Shown: positions 21,001 through 31,077 of the stretch, in pieces | How the letters are laid out: each line of letters begins with the position of its first letter | Position numbering within the stretch: position 1 is the stretch's first letter | Source: Chromera velia | Taxonomy: Eukaryota > Sar > Chromeraceae | Direction of reading: 5' to 3' | DNA: 51,030 bases | Assembly (NCBI GenBank): GCA_018398765.1 | Contig: JAHBMJ010003878.1 | Span: forward strand, 1-51,030 | Notes under the pieces: generated by a model | The model's input: only the letters and a program-made list of their open reading frames with translations | Databases searched by the model: none | Told to the model about the DNA's origin: nothing | Translations under genes and position numbers: made by a program

Positions 21001-23479
21001 GGTCCAAGAATCTCATTTCCCTTCGCTCTGCAAATGCTCCAAACTCCCCCCCTCAGAATTCAGGTACATCGTCGCAACGGATGCGTGCTGCTACTGCCTT
21101 CGGCCCTTCCTTTTGGAATTGTACTCCCCCAAACGACTCAACAAAGTCGATATGCTTTTTGAACCCCTCGACGGACTGGTTTCGTGACCTGAGGGGGTAG
21201 TCAAGGTCAAGTCCCCCCCACTCATCAATCACCCGCATACAGTATTTGTGAGGCCCTGCCACCTCATCATCATTGGGAAACCAGTGATCAATCTGCATCA
21301 TGTCGAAGGGCCCACCCGTATCCTCATGTCGGGTGGGTACTGGAGCTAGAGTGGGGATGGTTACATTTTTGAGGGGACACAGTCGGCACTCTGTCTCAAG
21401 CCTCTTCTAGTCTTCACTCCTTGCTTGCATCCCCCTGCAGGCCAGTGTGGGCTCTAGCTTGTCTCTGCCCACGTGCCCAAATCTCCTATGTTCTGCCCTC
21501 AGTTCCTCGAACCCGATGGTGCGCAACCCCACAGCCCACACGCTCCCCTCGTCTCTCATTGCTGCTGTTACTTCGTCAGTACGGGGAACAATGATGTCTG
21601 TGAATGGAAGGTTTGTTGTGCGGCCGTCTCCCCTTGGATTGTCAACGAGGATCTCCGCTAAGAACCCCCTGGCGTCCCTCACGACCACATATGATTCCTT
21701 CCCCTCTTTTCGCAAAATCGTCTCCCCCTCAGCATCATCCTGTCTCATCAGATATGGCACTGAGTCGTACGTCAGATAGACCATGACAAAAAGGACTTGC
21801 CAGCCTACCCCTCTGACTTTGCATTTTTGTGCGATGCATATGAGACGGGAGATTCGGATCTTCTTTTCTGCCTTCTTGTGCGCAAGCCCAAAAGACATGT
21901 CAGACGGCCTACTCTAGACAACCATTCCTCCCAGCTCTCTCTCCCGTCCTATGGGTGCCGTGGTGCATGAGTCGATGTGCATCTGACGGCGTGCAGCAGG
22001 TCTGTGTTGACTGACCGATACTGACTTGTCTGGGGGTCTCGCGTCGTCTCTAGTAGAGTCCACCATGCAGGCGTGGTGCTCCTTCATATCGACAAAGAAT
22101 GGTTGGGATGCACCATCCCTCATCCGGAATGTCGTGTGTGATGTCTGTCGAATTCTTCCCTCCGCACCCTGCCAATGCCAGAGAGACAGAGAGAAGGGAG
22201 ATGAGTGAGGAAGCACAGACATGTACATATTATTTCAAAAACACTCAAGAAGGTGGCCTGCCTTCTGAGAACCTTTTCCAGACTGGGAACGATGTCCCGC
22301 AAGTCTGCTGACCTCATATTGGTCAGGTGTGCATCCTTGACCATTCTTCTCATGTTGAGCGTAGTAGGCTGCCTTGCCATCGAATCGTCCGGGGCTACCA
22401 CCTCGAGCAGCTTGCATCCCTCCACGTCCCCTCTATGAATGGGGGCCTCCTCTGCCTCTGGAGTTGGATGTGGATGCTAGAGGGATGTTTGCAGTGTCCC
22501 CCTTCTTCCTGTACACATGTGGCCTGTGTCCGTATTTCCCACAGATCTCGCACGTGTGTGTCTTCCCCGGACAATCATTCTTCTCAAGCCATTCTGGGTC
22601 ATGCCCCCCTGCTCTGCCACACTTTGGGCAATCGTTTGGGTTCACTTCTTGGCCTCTCTCTTGCCCCCCATAACCTCCTCCTTGACCTGCCCCTGAACTG
22701 CCTCTTCCCCGCCCTCTGCCTCTATTCCTCCCCCTCGGAGGGAACCCAGCGCCACCGACAAAGGCAGCCTCCTGCTTGACGACTGCGGCTTTCTTCGTCT
22801 AAGTGATATTGTTGGTGGTAGCGGTCTGCCAGGCAGGCAGACCTCCTGCTGGTTCCGTGATGATGTTGGTTTGGGTCTTGGCTGCGAGCTTCTTTGCCTC
22901 CGCAATCAATTTCCCGTAGTCAGACAGATCGTCTTCATCCCAATCTATCCCCAACATCCTCTGGTTGTAGGCAGGGAAACAGGCAAACACAGCTTCCCCT
23001 CTCAGGGAATCAGGCACGTCCTTCTCTCCCTTTGAGTTCTTCATCTCCTTCTCCAGTACCTCGAAGAAGTCGACCAAAAGTTGAAACGATGCGAAATCTC
23101 GGCCGTTATCCGCAAGCATGCGCCATTCACGCGCATTCTTTTTGGATTTGGCCTTCGCAGTTTCTTCAAGGAGCTGTTTGATTTTATCTAAAAGGGCATC
23201 CCTGTACTTGACCCAATGTATCTTCAGGGTGCCAGCATGTCGGAATGTCGTGTCATGGGAGTCATTCTTTTGATCGAAAAGATGTTGGATGGACTTTCCA
23301 ACAATTGGATGCTTATGAGTTGCCGAGTAGATTCTGCTTACCTGCCATTGTGCGATATTCTCATCAGAGGCACCGAAGAGCTTTTCTACCCCTTCTGTTT
23401 TCGATACGCACTGATCCCACCAGGGCTTAAAGACCTGATCATTCTGTAGAACCGGAAACGTTGATCCCGACTCACTCAT
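18007..23479 (-). pseudogene. Copia gag-pol, broken by frameshifts and stops
   Basis: Reading on the minus strand: gag begins at ATG 23479 and stays open to 22799. Two zinc-knuckle segments lie at 22433-22645 (CPKCGRAGGH and CEICGKYGHRPHVY), the second with Tyr in place of the last Cys. A protease-like IDSCTTAP lies near 21960-21990. The pre-integrase HRRFGHVGRDKL is near 21440-21480. The integrase core starts near 21301 (MMQIDHWFP, then VIDEWGG) and its Glu region NRHARAELGAF lies near 20930. Reverse transcriptase starts near 19500, continues with DISGAFLTAP near 19230 and has the catalytic box WIDD (YVDD in most families) near 18910. RNase H (LGDSSYSQTTYSGR) runs to 18007. At least four frame changes or stops separate these parts, so no full polyprotein can be made. 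Confidence 0.85.
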
Positions 23480-23499
23480 TCTCTCGCTGGGTTGTTACC

Positions 23500-23806
23500 A
23501 GAAAGAGCTAAACACTGCTTGTCTAGGGGCGCCTTTGCCCGTGAGCGCACACAGCACTTATACGTGTTCGTTATCAGAAGGTGTATGAAGCAAGGCTATT
23601 TCACTTCCAACCATCAATTAAGTCTCTGACTTATCTGACTCCATCATTCTATATTGCCGAATTACTGTTTACATGCATTTACGTACATGTAATTAATTCT
23701 GCATGCATTGATCTGCAAGATGCGTACGTGCTCGGTCATGGCTCTCTGGAAGCATGCTGTGCGGTGGGACTGGTTGGCCGGTGCCGGCCCGCTTGCACGT
23801 TCTGCT
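23500..23806 (-). repeat. 5' LTR of the copia element
   Basis: It matches 17561-17867. On the coding strand it should hold the element's promoter; the primer-binding site abuts its inner end at 23487-23500. Confidence 0.92.
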
Positions 23807-23811
23807 ATTTT

Positions 23812-24328
23812 TTTACACATTTTTTGATAGGGAGGTTTTAATTTAAAAGCTCAATTTGCAACAACAAGTTGAACACTGGAGCTGAACAACTTAATTTTTT
23901 AAACTGTTATTATAAAAAACTTAAAAATATAAGTTATACTTACTATAACTTGCTACTTAGCTTACTAAATGAATTGAGTCAATTTCTAGCGTAATGAGAC
24001 ACGAAGCTAGACAAGAAGCAGATTGAGACTAAGACTAGTAGTATTCGATCACTGGCACCCAACAGTGAGGGCCAACACTAGGATCCGATTCAATCACTAG
24101 TTTAATCAATCAAACGCAATCAATCATCACTTAGCCTAGGCTCTGTACTATAAAAAGACATTTAAAAAATATTGGAGTCAATTTTTTTTTACAGATTTTT
24201 TTTTTTATAGATCGTAACAAACAACGGTTGTTTAAGTATTGCCAAACTGTTGCAAGGATGTTGTCCACATGTTGGAAAGAGTATCAAAGAGTGTTACATA
24301 AAGAACAATAGTTGAGGTGTTGTTAAGG
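23812..24328. other. AT-rich host DNA between two LTR elements
   Basis: AT-rich, with two T runs at about 24181-24210. The end next to the following LTR is made of loose GTTG/TGTTGCAA repeats (24230-24328). Similar GTTGC repeats continue beyond the far LTR at 27155-27235, so the gag-only element appears to have landed inside a short GTTGC-rich repeat. No gene. Confidence 0.5.
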
Positions 24329-24638
24329 TGATGAAATTATCCAGCGCTTAATCGCTTGATGGAAAGTTCTTGAGTTTGTGTGTAACCACTTCTAGATTAC
24401 TTTCTTCCTTCCAGTCTCTCTTTGGTTTGAAAACACTTTGCATCTTGTATGCTTCATGTCTATAATTAACTTCAGTGCTTCGTTGTATGCATGCGCACGT
24501 CTCTATGCATATTTGATTCTGTATTCCACGAACGGCATTCCAATTTGATCTCACGATGCACGCTGCATCGTCGTGCTCGCTTAGACCTTATGTCAAGCTG
24601 TGTCGTACGGTATACATCGTTCGGTCAAGGCATCGTCA
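24329..24638 (-). repeat. 3' LTR of the gag-only element
   Basis: It matches 26845-27154 from TGAT to GTCA. The purine-rich AAAAGAAAAAGAATG on the coding strand lies just inside it, a possible polypurine tract. Confidence 0.88.
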
Positions 24639-25552
24639 AGCGCATTCTTTTTCTTTTGAGCGGAGCGATTCAAATTCAGGCATAATAGAGTTATGCATGA
24701 GAGAGACGCCACGCTTAATTGCAAGGCAAACTGTCTAGCTTCCTCGTTGTCTTCTGGTTAACTGCCTGTTACGTTTCTGGCTCAGCTCAGGCTGCTTAAT
24801 CACACTCCACATTCTTTTTTTTTTGCGCGGTACGTACTTAGATCAAGCTCCATCAAGAAGACTGCAATTCATGCTGACCCAGGCTCCTCTAACTTCTTTT
24901 CTTTCTTTTCATCTTTCAAGGACAGGGCCGTGATGCGGCGCCGTGATGACTCGTTAGTCATCCATGCATTGAATGGTACGGAAGGTAGGAAATCAGATGA
25001 AAGAGACCAAAAGAAGACTTCTTTTTGTCATCAAAAGACTCAACTGAAGGAACGAGCTGTCTGCCAGTATTAATCGATTCATTCAGTCTACTCTTCCGTT
25101 CAAAGACCACATCTGTGTACACTGTGTGTCTCTCTGAATTAACTATTCCCACCTTCTCTCTTTTCCATTCTCTTTCTGCGTGCATGCGGTTTGTCACCCA
25201 CTGCTTTCATTCTGCCTTACTTATACTGAGCCTGCCATCCATTTCCCTTTCCCCCTTGGTTGGAGTGGCACTGAAGAGTTCCACATCCGCTGCTGTCTCT
25301 GTACTTTAGAGGCATCTCCCAACTGTCTGTTGGCTTCCTGTTGTACTCAGCGTTTCTCCTCGCCTCTTCCTCTCTTGCATCGTCCTCTTTTTTCCTCTAC
25401 TACCTATCTTTCCTGTTTTGTCCCTTCCTGTTCCTTCCTTCCTTGTTTCCATTCCCTTGTCCTCCTCCCCATCCTTATGGTAAATACTGCTGTCCCTGCG
25501 GAACAAAAAATTGCTGCTGTGGAAATCCAGCTGGAGGGTACTGATTCATGAA

Positions 25553-26680
25553 TTAGGGGTGAGCATACCCGGCCGAAGGATACAGAATGCCAAATGTCTG
25601 CATAAAATTCGGATACTGTGCGTTTAGGTGTTCGTTCATTCTCATCATATTCTGCGGACCTCCCTCTGTTGCCTGCATTACGTAATTCCTGTTCAGCTCT
25701 GGGGGATTGACCTCGTCATCGTATGCCATTGGGAAAGACAGATTTTTGTTAATCAGTTTGATGAGTGCGGCCCAATCTCTGCTTCTTCTTATGAGTTGGA
25801 GGTAGTACATCTTTCTCTGTGAACTCTTCAATCCCTTCACCCACCTCCTGACCAGTCCATGGATCTCCGTTGAATCGGTTGAACTTTGGGGGTCTCTGTG
25901 GAGAATCGATTTTCTTTTTTCAATTACGTTGTGCGATGCCGCTTTTTGGTACTGGTCATCTCCCAGGCTGGGTAGTGCTTGATCACTCCAACTGTTAAGC
26001 AGCTTGATGAACGCAGCCCAGTATTTGGTAGGCGACTGCTTTCTCTTCTGGCCGCCTCATAGAAACTCACGTAGGGCGTCCTCTTTCGCTTCAAGGAGAT
26101 CGTACGGGTCATCAGGGGTGTGGCATCGGGCCCAATGGCATGACAGTAGCACTGCTAGATCTTTCCTGGGCTGCTTTCTGTTTGCACTCAATGACATCTT
26201 CCCCATCTCTCCACTGTATGCTTCTTGCATGGCTGGGCTGAAAGAAGCAAAGATCTTATCATAGATGATGTTTCGGAGTCTGAGGCATTCTCTGTACTGC
26301 TCGTTGATGGTATCAGAATCGAAGCCAAGTGCTTTACATACGTATACTGCGGCTACTTCAATCTTGGCGAGTTGGTTTTGAAAACTTGTGGATGCATCGA
26401 ACTTCACGTCCTTCACATAGTTTTCAAATGCTCCATCCACTTTCTTCAGCAGGTGCTCATACTCCTTCTCCCTTCCGGATCCATGGATTGCCTCACTTGG
26501 GTGGCCTATAAGAAGAGCGTTCCTCTGTGTGGCTGTCAAAGTCTTCAGGGGCTCGAAGATGTCTATCGGTTTCACCTCGATCTTTCCAGCAAGGGTCGGT
26601 TCAAAACCAGAGAAAATCGCCTTCATATTCACGTCGTAGTCGTTTGTGGCCAACCAGTCAGCCGGAGAGAACCCTAGCAT
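25553..26680 (-). pseudogene. Gag-like gene of the short LTR element
   Basis: An ATG at 26680 opens 207 residues to 26057, mostly helical and charged, with segments such as WLATNDYDVNMKA and RECLRLRNIIYDKIF, which is typical of a capsid-like Gag. It starts about 165 bases inside the 5' LTR. A second, related stretch is open in another frame at 25553-25840 (RSRDWAALIKLINKN) and is followed by a Pro/Gln-rich tail near 25480-25550. The link between them contains stops, so the gene is probably dead. No zinc knuckle is certain. Assignment to Gag rests on position and character, not on a recognised family. Confidence 0.55.
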
Positions 26681-26844
26681 TTTTTCAAAGGAGGGATAAA
26701 CAGATGGATATAAGATAACAATACAGGAATCAATAGACAGTCTGCAAAGCGGTTCTCATCGGTCTATCAATGGGCGATATATATTGCTTTATATTAACGG
26801 GATGTTTCAGTTCGCAGGGCGGTCGCCCCACTGCCGACGCCACC

Positions 26845-27154
26845 TGATAAAATTATCCAGCGCTTAATCACTTGATGGAAACTTCTTAAGTTTGTGTGTA
26901 ACCACTTCTAGATTACTTTCTTCCTTCCAGTCTCTCTTTGGTTTGAAAGCACTTTGCATCTTGTATGCTTCATGTCTATAATTAACTCCAGTGCTTCGCT
27001 GCATACATGCGTACGTCTCTATGCGTATTTGATTCTGTATTTCACGTACGGCATTCCAATTTGATCTCGTGATGCACGCTGCATCGTCGTGTTCGCTTAG
27101 GTCTTATGTCAAGCTGTATCGCGCGGCATACATCGTTCGGTCAAGGCATCGTCA
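26845..27154 (-). repeat. 5' LTR of the gag-only element
   Basis: It matches 24329-24638. On the coding strand the internal sequence after it begins GGTGGCGTCGGCAG, a candidate primer-binding region, though I cannot name the tRNA. Confidence 0.88.
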
Positions 27155-27602
27155 TAAAGTGTTGCTGGGGTATTGTTCACATGTTGCAAAGAGTGTTGCA
27201 CAGTGTTGCTTGAAAAACAACAGTTGTTGTACCGATATATAAAAAAATAAAAAAAATATCAGCACATTTTTTTTTTTTGAGTACAGTAATCTATCAATCT
27301 ATCACTAACCAACATTAAATTCCCCTTCTTATCCTGCAAGTACAGTCGGCTGAAAACGGGTAGCCTCTCGCAGATTTGGTGCCGCTTCTACAAGAGGCTT
27401 TCACATGTATGGAGAAAAAAGAAAGGAAAAGATGTGGGGCACGCTGGATCTCATGAATCGTCATTTATTTTGTTTAACCTCCTACAGGCCCCGCAGAGGA
27501 ATCCTATCTTAGCCTTCGTCTTTCTACGGTTTACTAGACGGTTTATGTCAACAGAAGAAGTGTGTGACTATGCAGAGAGACGGGAAGCCTGAGGGGGTAG
27601 GG
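27155..27602. other. Host DNA between two LTR elements
   Basis: GTTGC repeats up to about 27235, then AT-rich sequence with a T run, then unremarkable sequence up to the gypsy LTR. No gene seen. Confidence 0.5.
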
Positions 27603-27924
27603 TGTGAGGGGCGTGCCTGGGGCTGAGACGTCGGGCTGTACATATGGCGGCGCGAGAGGTGCTGCCGGGGTGTGAGTGCACATAGTATAGGTACCGGGAC
27701 CGGCTTGGAGACGGCTTGCTGCCAGGCCACGAGCGTGCACGATCATATCGATTTTAGTGAAGGCTGCTATGGGACAAGGCCAAATAAATGCAGTTATTAA
27801 TAGTTTGAGCAGCCTGGTGCATGAAGTGATCAACAGATTGTTTAACTGGCTAGATTGAACACTGACGCTTCTAGGTCAGACGTACCTTCGGACCACCATA
27901 TAGCATTGTACTGTTCATCTTATA
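27603..27924 (+). repeat. 5' LTR of the gypsy element
   Basis: It matches 30536-30854 with scattered substitutions and a small length difference around the ATTAATAG segment. Confidence 0.88.
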
Positions 27925-27944
27925 GTTGGCAGTCACTTGGCGTC

Positions 27945-30278
27945 GTGAGTGAGAAGATTTCTTTTCGAGTTCAGTAAGAAGGCTGCTCCGATGTATCGCT
28001 TGCTGAAAAAGAAGGTGAAGTTTGAATGGAAAAAAGAGCAGCAAGCGAGCTTCGAGACAGTGAAAGAAACCGTGAAGAAAATGCATGACGGAATTGTTTG
28101 TTCCCGAACCCACCCGCCCATTTGAGGTCTTTGCAGATGCCTGCGAAAAGACCTCAACGCTCGTGGCGGTGTTGATGCAAAAGGACCCACAAGTCAGAAT
28201 TCTGCGTCCGTGTGCTTTCGCATCAATAACGATGAGCCCCGCAGAGAAGAACTACCATATTAAAGACAAAGAATTTTTGGCATGTGTGTTTGCTGTAAAG
28301 ATTTGGCGTCCGTACGGGCGTTGATCGAGGATTTGGGGCACGGGCGTTGATCGGACCGGGGCTTACTCTCCCATCCTCGTGGGATTGATCTTGCACTAGT
28401 ACTCAAGTGTAGAGCGATCATAAATCTTTGAAAACGATCACGTCGACTGCTGATTGGATACAAATATCTCCGCGCATGCGTCGTTGGGTGATGTTGTTTG
28501 ATCAGATTGGAATCGTTCCTCGCTATATGCCGGGATCGAAAAATCAGGTGGCGGATGCATTGAGTAGAAAGCCAGTAAGAGAGACAGAGGTAAACAGAGA
28601 GACAGAGGAGAAGAGAGAAACAGAGGCAAACAGAGAGACAGAGGAGAATAGAGAAACAGAGAAGAAAAGAAAAACAGAGGAGGAAAGAGAAAATGTTGAG
28701 GAAAAGAGTGAAGAAGAAGAAGAAGAAGAAGAAGAAGAAGAAGAAGAAGACAGAGAGAAAAGAATTCTGGCGGGAATAGAAATGAGAGTGGACGTGGATA
28801 AAGAGTTCCTGAGAGAGATAAAGAGAGGATACAAGAAAGAAACATTCTTTCAGGAACTATGTGAGGTACTTAGGTATCCAGAAGAGCCGGTGCCTCGACA
28901 CTTGAGAATAAGAATTCAATCATTCACTTTCATGGATAGCCTCCTGTATTTCAAAAATCGTCTGGCCATCCCTACTAATATATTGCAGAGACAGATCATC
29001 TCAGAGCACCACAACACCGTGTTAGGCGGACACCTAGGGCCAGAGAAGACTTTCTTAAAGGTGAACAGCAAGTTTTACTGGCCTAACATGTACCGCTCAG
29101 TGAAGAAATATGTGGCTTGCTGTGATGTATGTCAGAGAGCAAAGCATTCAACACAGAAAAAACCAGGTTTGCTGAATCCGCTGCCTATCCTTGAATTTGC
29201 ATATGAGAGTCTTTCTCTCGACTTCCTGTTTGGTCTGCCGAGGACATTGTATTAGGGAAAGATTGTGGATGGAATTCTATCTGTGGTTGACCGTCTGTCA
29301 AAAGATGCATTCTTCATTCCAGTGTGGGAGGAGATCACAGGAGAAGAAACTGCGTCTGTTGTGTTTGAAAGAGTGGTGTGTTCTGTTAGCATGTTTCGGT
29401 CACTCGTCTCTGATCATGATCCTCGCTTTATTTCTGCCTTCTGGCGAGAGTTACAGAAGCTATAGAATTCAAAAATGAAAATGAGTTCCTCTCGATACCC
29501 ACAGACAGACGGACGGACAGAGAGAGACAATAGGACGATCAGGGAGATGTTGCGATATTTCGTGATGGACCATCAGGAAGATTGGGCCGAGGCTTTGCCT
29601 GCATGTAATTTTGCCTACAGAGACAGTGTTCATCCTGTGACTAGTCTCTCACCTTACAGATTCACACATGGGTTTGATCTAATTCGTCTGCCTGCAGTGC
29701 CGGTCAGGGGAAGCTCGCTGTCGCCTTCTGCAGCGGACTTCGTCGCAAGGCACAAGGCAGAGATCGCCCAGGCGAAGGAATTGTTGGAGCGGGCCAGAGA
29801 AACAGCAGCCCGCTATTATGATCGACACCGCAGGGAATTGGAGGTTGGTCCTGGAGATTGGGTTTTGGTACACAGAGAGTTTTTTGAACAAGAAAAGAGA
29901 CCGGAAGGACAAAAAAGAAAGTTGGAGCCAATTTGGTTTGGTCCCTTCAAGGTAGAGAGAATGGTGATAAGAGGAGCGTATGAGCTTATCTTCCCGGCAG
30001 GTGTGCACATTCACCCTGTAGTGAATGTAAGCTATTTAAAGAAGTATGTTAGAGAGCCGAGAGATCCTCCACCTGCAGTCAGACTCCCTAGACTTGAAGG
30101 ACCGGAATATGAAGTGGAGGAGGTATTGGAATGGAGAAAAATCGGTGGAAAGTCGCATTATTTGGTGAGATGGAAGGGATTCAGAAAGGAAGATGCCTCA
30201 TAGGAACCGGCAGAAAATCTTTCACGTACAAAAGAAGCAATTACCGACTTCAAGAGAAGAAGAATGCAAAGGAAATGA
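27945..30278 (+). pseudogene. Gypsy pol remnant: RT end, RNase H, integrase, chromodomain
   Basis: The end of reverse transcriptase reads KKAAPMYRLLKKK and then FEWKKEQQASFETVKE, after which a frameshift near 28090 leads into RNase H ([21 protein letters not shown] at 28085-28324). About 100 bases are scrambled, with CGGGCGTTGATCG present twice (about 28315 and 28340), before DHKSLKTITS near 28412-28440. From 28428 to the TGA at 30276 a single frame carries the rest: the GSKNQVADALSR box, the integrase HHCC finger (HH near 29008-29026, CxxC near 29119-29132), core residues in SLDF, SDHDP and GRTERD, and a chromodomain (YEVEEVLEWR, YLVRWKGF, EPAENL). That frame is cut by three TAG codons at 29253, 29463 and 30201; the last replaces the conserved Trp before EPAENL. 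Confidence 0.85.
28574..28760 (+). repeat. Purine repeat expanded inside the gypsy pol frame
   Basis: Units of GAGACAGAGG(A/C)... and then about fifteen GAA/GAAGAA codons encode a Glu/Arg/Thr-rich insert between the RNase H end and the integrase finger. It keeps the frame open, which suggests it expanded while the element was active or by chance in multiples of three. Confidence 0.75.
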
Positions 30279-30535
30279 GGCCTGGGAGTGGATAAGCATA
30301 TGTGAGGGATGAGTTAGAGAAGGAGTTAGTAGAAAAGTTAGTGAGCTTTAAGGTGAGAGACAAATTAAGTAGGTGTGGACAAGCTGAACAAAGGGGGTGG
30401 TGCTGGGCAGGTGACTGGTTGGATCTGGTCGGTTGTGGCATACCGACATCTATGCATATTTCTCAACTAATTGATACAGGCCTGAGTACTCAGCCAAGGA
30501 ACTGAGCGTGGACGTCAGTTTAGCGGACGGGCATG

Positions 30536-30854
30536 TGTGAGGGGCATGCCTGGGGCTGAGACATCAGGCTGTATATATGGCGGCACAAGAGGTGCTGCCG
30601 GGGCGTGAGTGCGCATAGTATAGGTACCGGGACCGGCTCGGAGACGGCTTACCGCCGGGCCACGAGCGCGCGCGATCATATCGATTTTAGTGAAGGCTGC
30701 TATGGGACGAGGCCAAATAAATGCAGTTAATGGTTCGAGCAGCCTAGTGCATGAAGTGATCAATAGACTGTTTGACTGGCTAGATTGAACACTGACGCTT
30801 CTAGGTCAGACGTACCTTCGGACCACCATATAGCATTGTACTGTTCATCTTATA
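30536..30854 (+). repeat. 3' LTR of the gypsy element
   Basis: It matches 27603-27924 and ends in CATCTTATA just before TAAGG. Confidence 0.88.
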
Positions 30855-31077
30855 TAAGGGGGTGGGGCAGGCCGAGGAATGGGTAAGGCGGTATTTCTCG
30901 CTTCTTCTTCAGAGAGACGCCCCAAAGGCTAGTGCTCTCATTACTGCATGCCTAGGACCGCACTGATTGATCCTGGGGTGCAGTGGTTTGCTAGCTAGTA
31001 GTCCTAAAGTTCGGCCGCTTTAGGTGAGCAATCGTTAGCGTACTTTTAGCATTGCAATATAATATGAATGCTCCTAG
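30855..31077. other. Spacer between the gypsy 3' LTR and the inverted repeat
   Basis: No gene recognised. Sequence starts with a G-rich TAAGGGGGTGGGG and ends AT-rich. Confidence 0.4.

Larger units (their letters stand above)
17561..23806 (-). mobile_element. Ty1/copia LTR retrotransposon, structurally complete but inactivated
   Basis: Two direct repeats of equal length, 17561-17867 and 23500-23806 (307 bp each), bound 5.6 kb of internal sequence. A 5-bp target duplication ATTTT flanks both sides (17556-17560 and 23807-23811). In minus orientation the order is gag, zinc knuckles, protease, integrase, reverse transcriptase and RNase H, which defines Ty1/copia. A primer-binding-site-like TGGTAACAACCCAG follows the 5' LTR (23487-23500), and a G-rich purine tract precedes the 3' LTR (about 17868-17880). 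By hand I count 11 LTR differences, about 3.6%, all transitions. The LTR ends read AG...CT and not the usual TG...CA. Confidence 0.9.
24329..27154 (-). mobile_element. Short gag-only LTR retrotransposon, likely non-autonomous
   Basis: Direct repeats 24329-24638 and 26845-27154 are both 310 bp and have canonical TG...CA ends. The flanks TAAGG (24324-24328) and TAAAG (27155-27159) fit a 5-bp target duplication with one transition. Only 2.2 kb lie between the LTRs, with a gag-like minus-strand ORF and no protease, integrase, reverse transcriptase or RNase H. By hand I count about 22 LTR differences (near 7%), almost all transitions, so it is older than the copia copy. This matches a non-autonomous LTR element that relies on enzymes from another element, or a deletion derivative. 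Confidence 0.82.
27603..30854 (+). mobile_element. Ty3/gypsy chromovirus, internally deleted
   Basis: LTRs at 27603-27924 (322 bp) and 30536-30854 (319 bp) share sequence from TGTGAGGGGC to CATCTTATA. TAGGG before and TAAGG after are a possible 5-bp target duplication with one mismatch. The internal part starts with a primer-binding-like TGGCAGTCACTTGG and then passes within some 20 bases into the end of reverse transcriptase. Gag, protease and most of the reverse transcriptase are missing. RNase H, integrase and a terminal chromodomain follow, the order of Ty3/gypsy chromoviruses. It cannot move on its own. Confidence 0.87.

Noticed and set aside
27543-27833. ORFs of 82-96 residues repeated at 27543-27833 and 30515-30763
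   Set aside because: They are antisense frames inside the two gypsy LTR copies, so their similarity reflects the LTR repeat.
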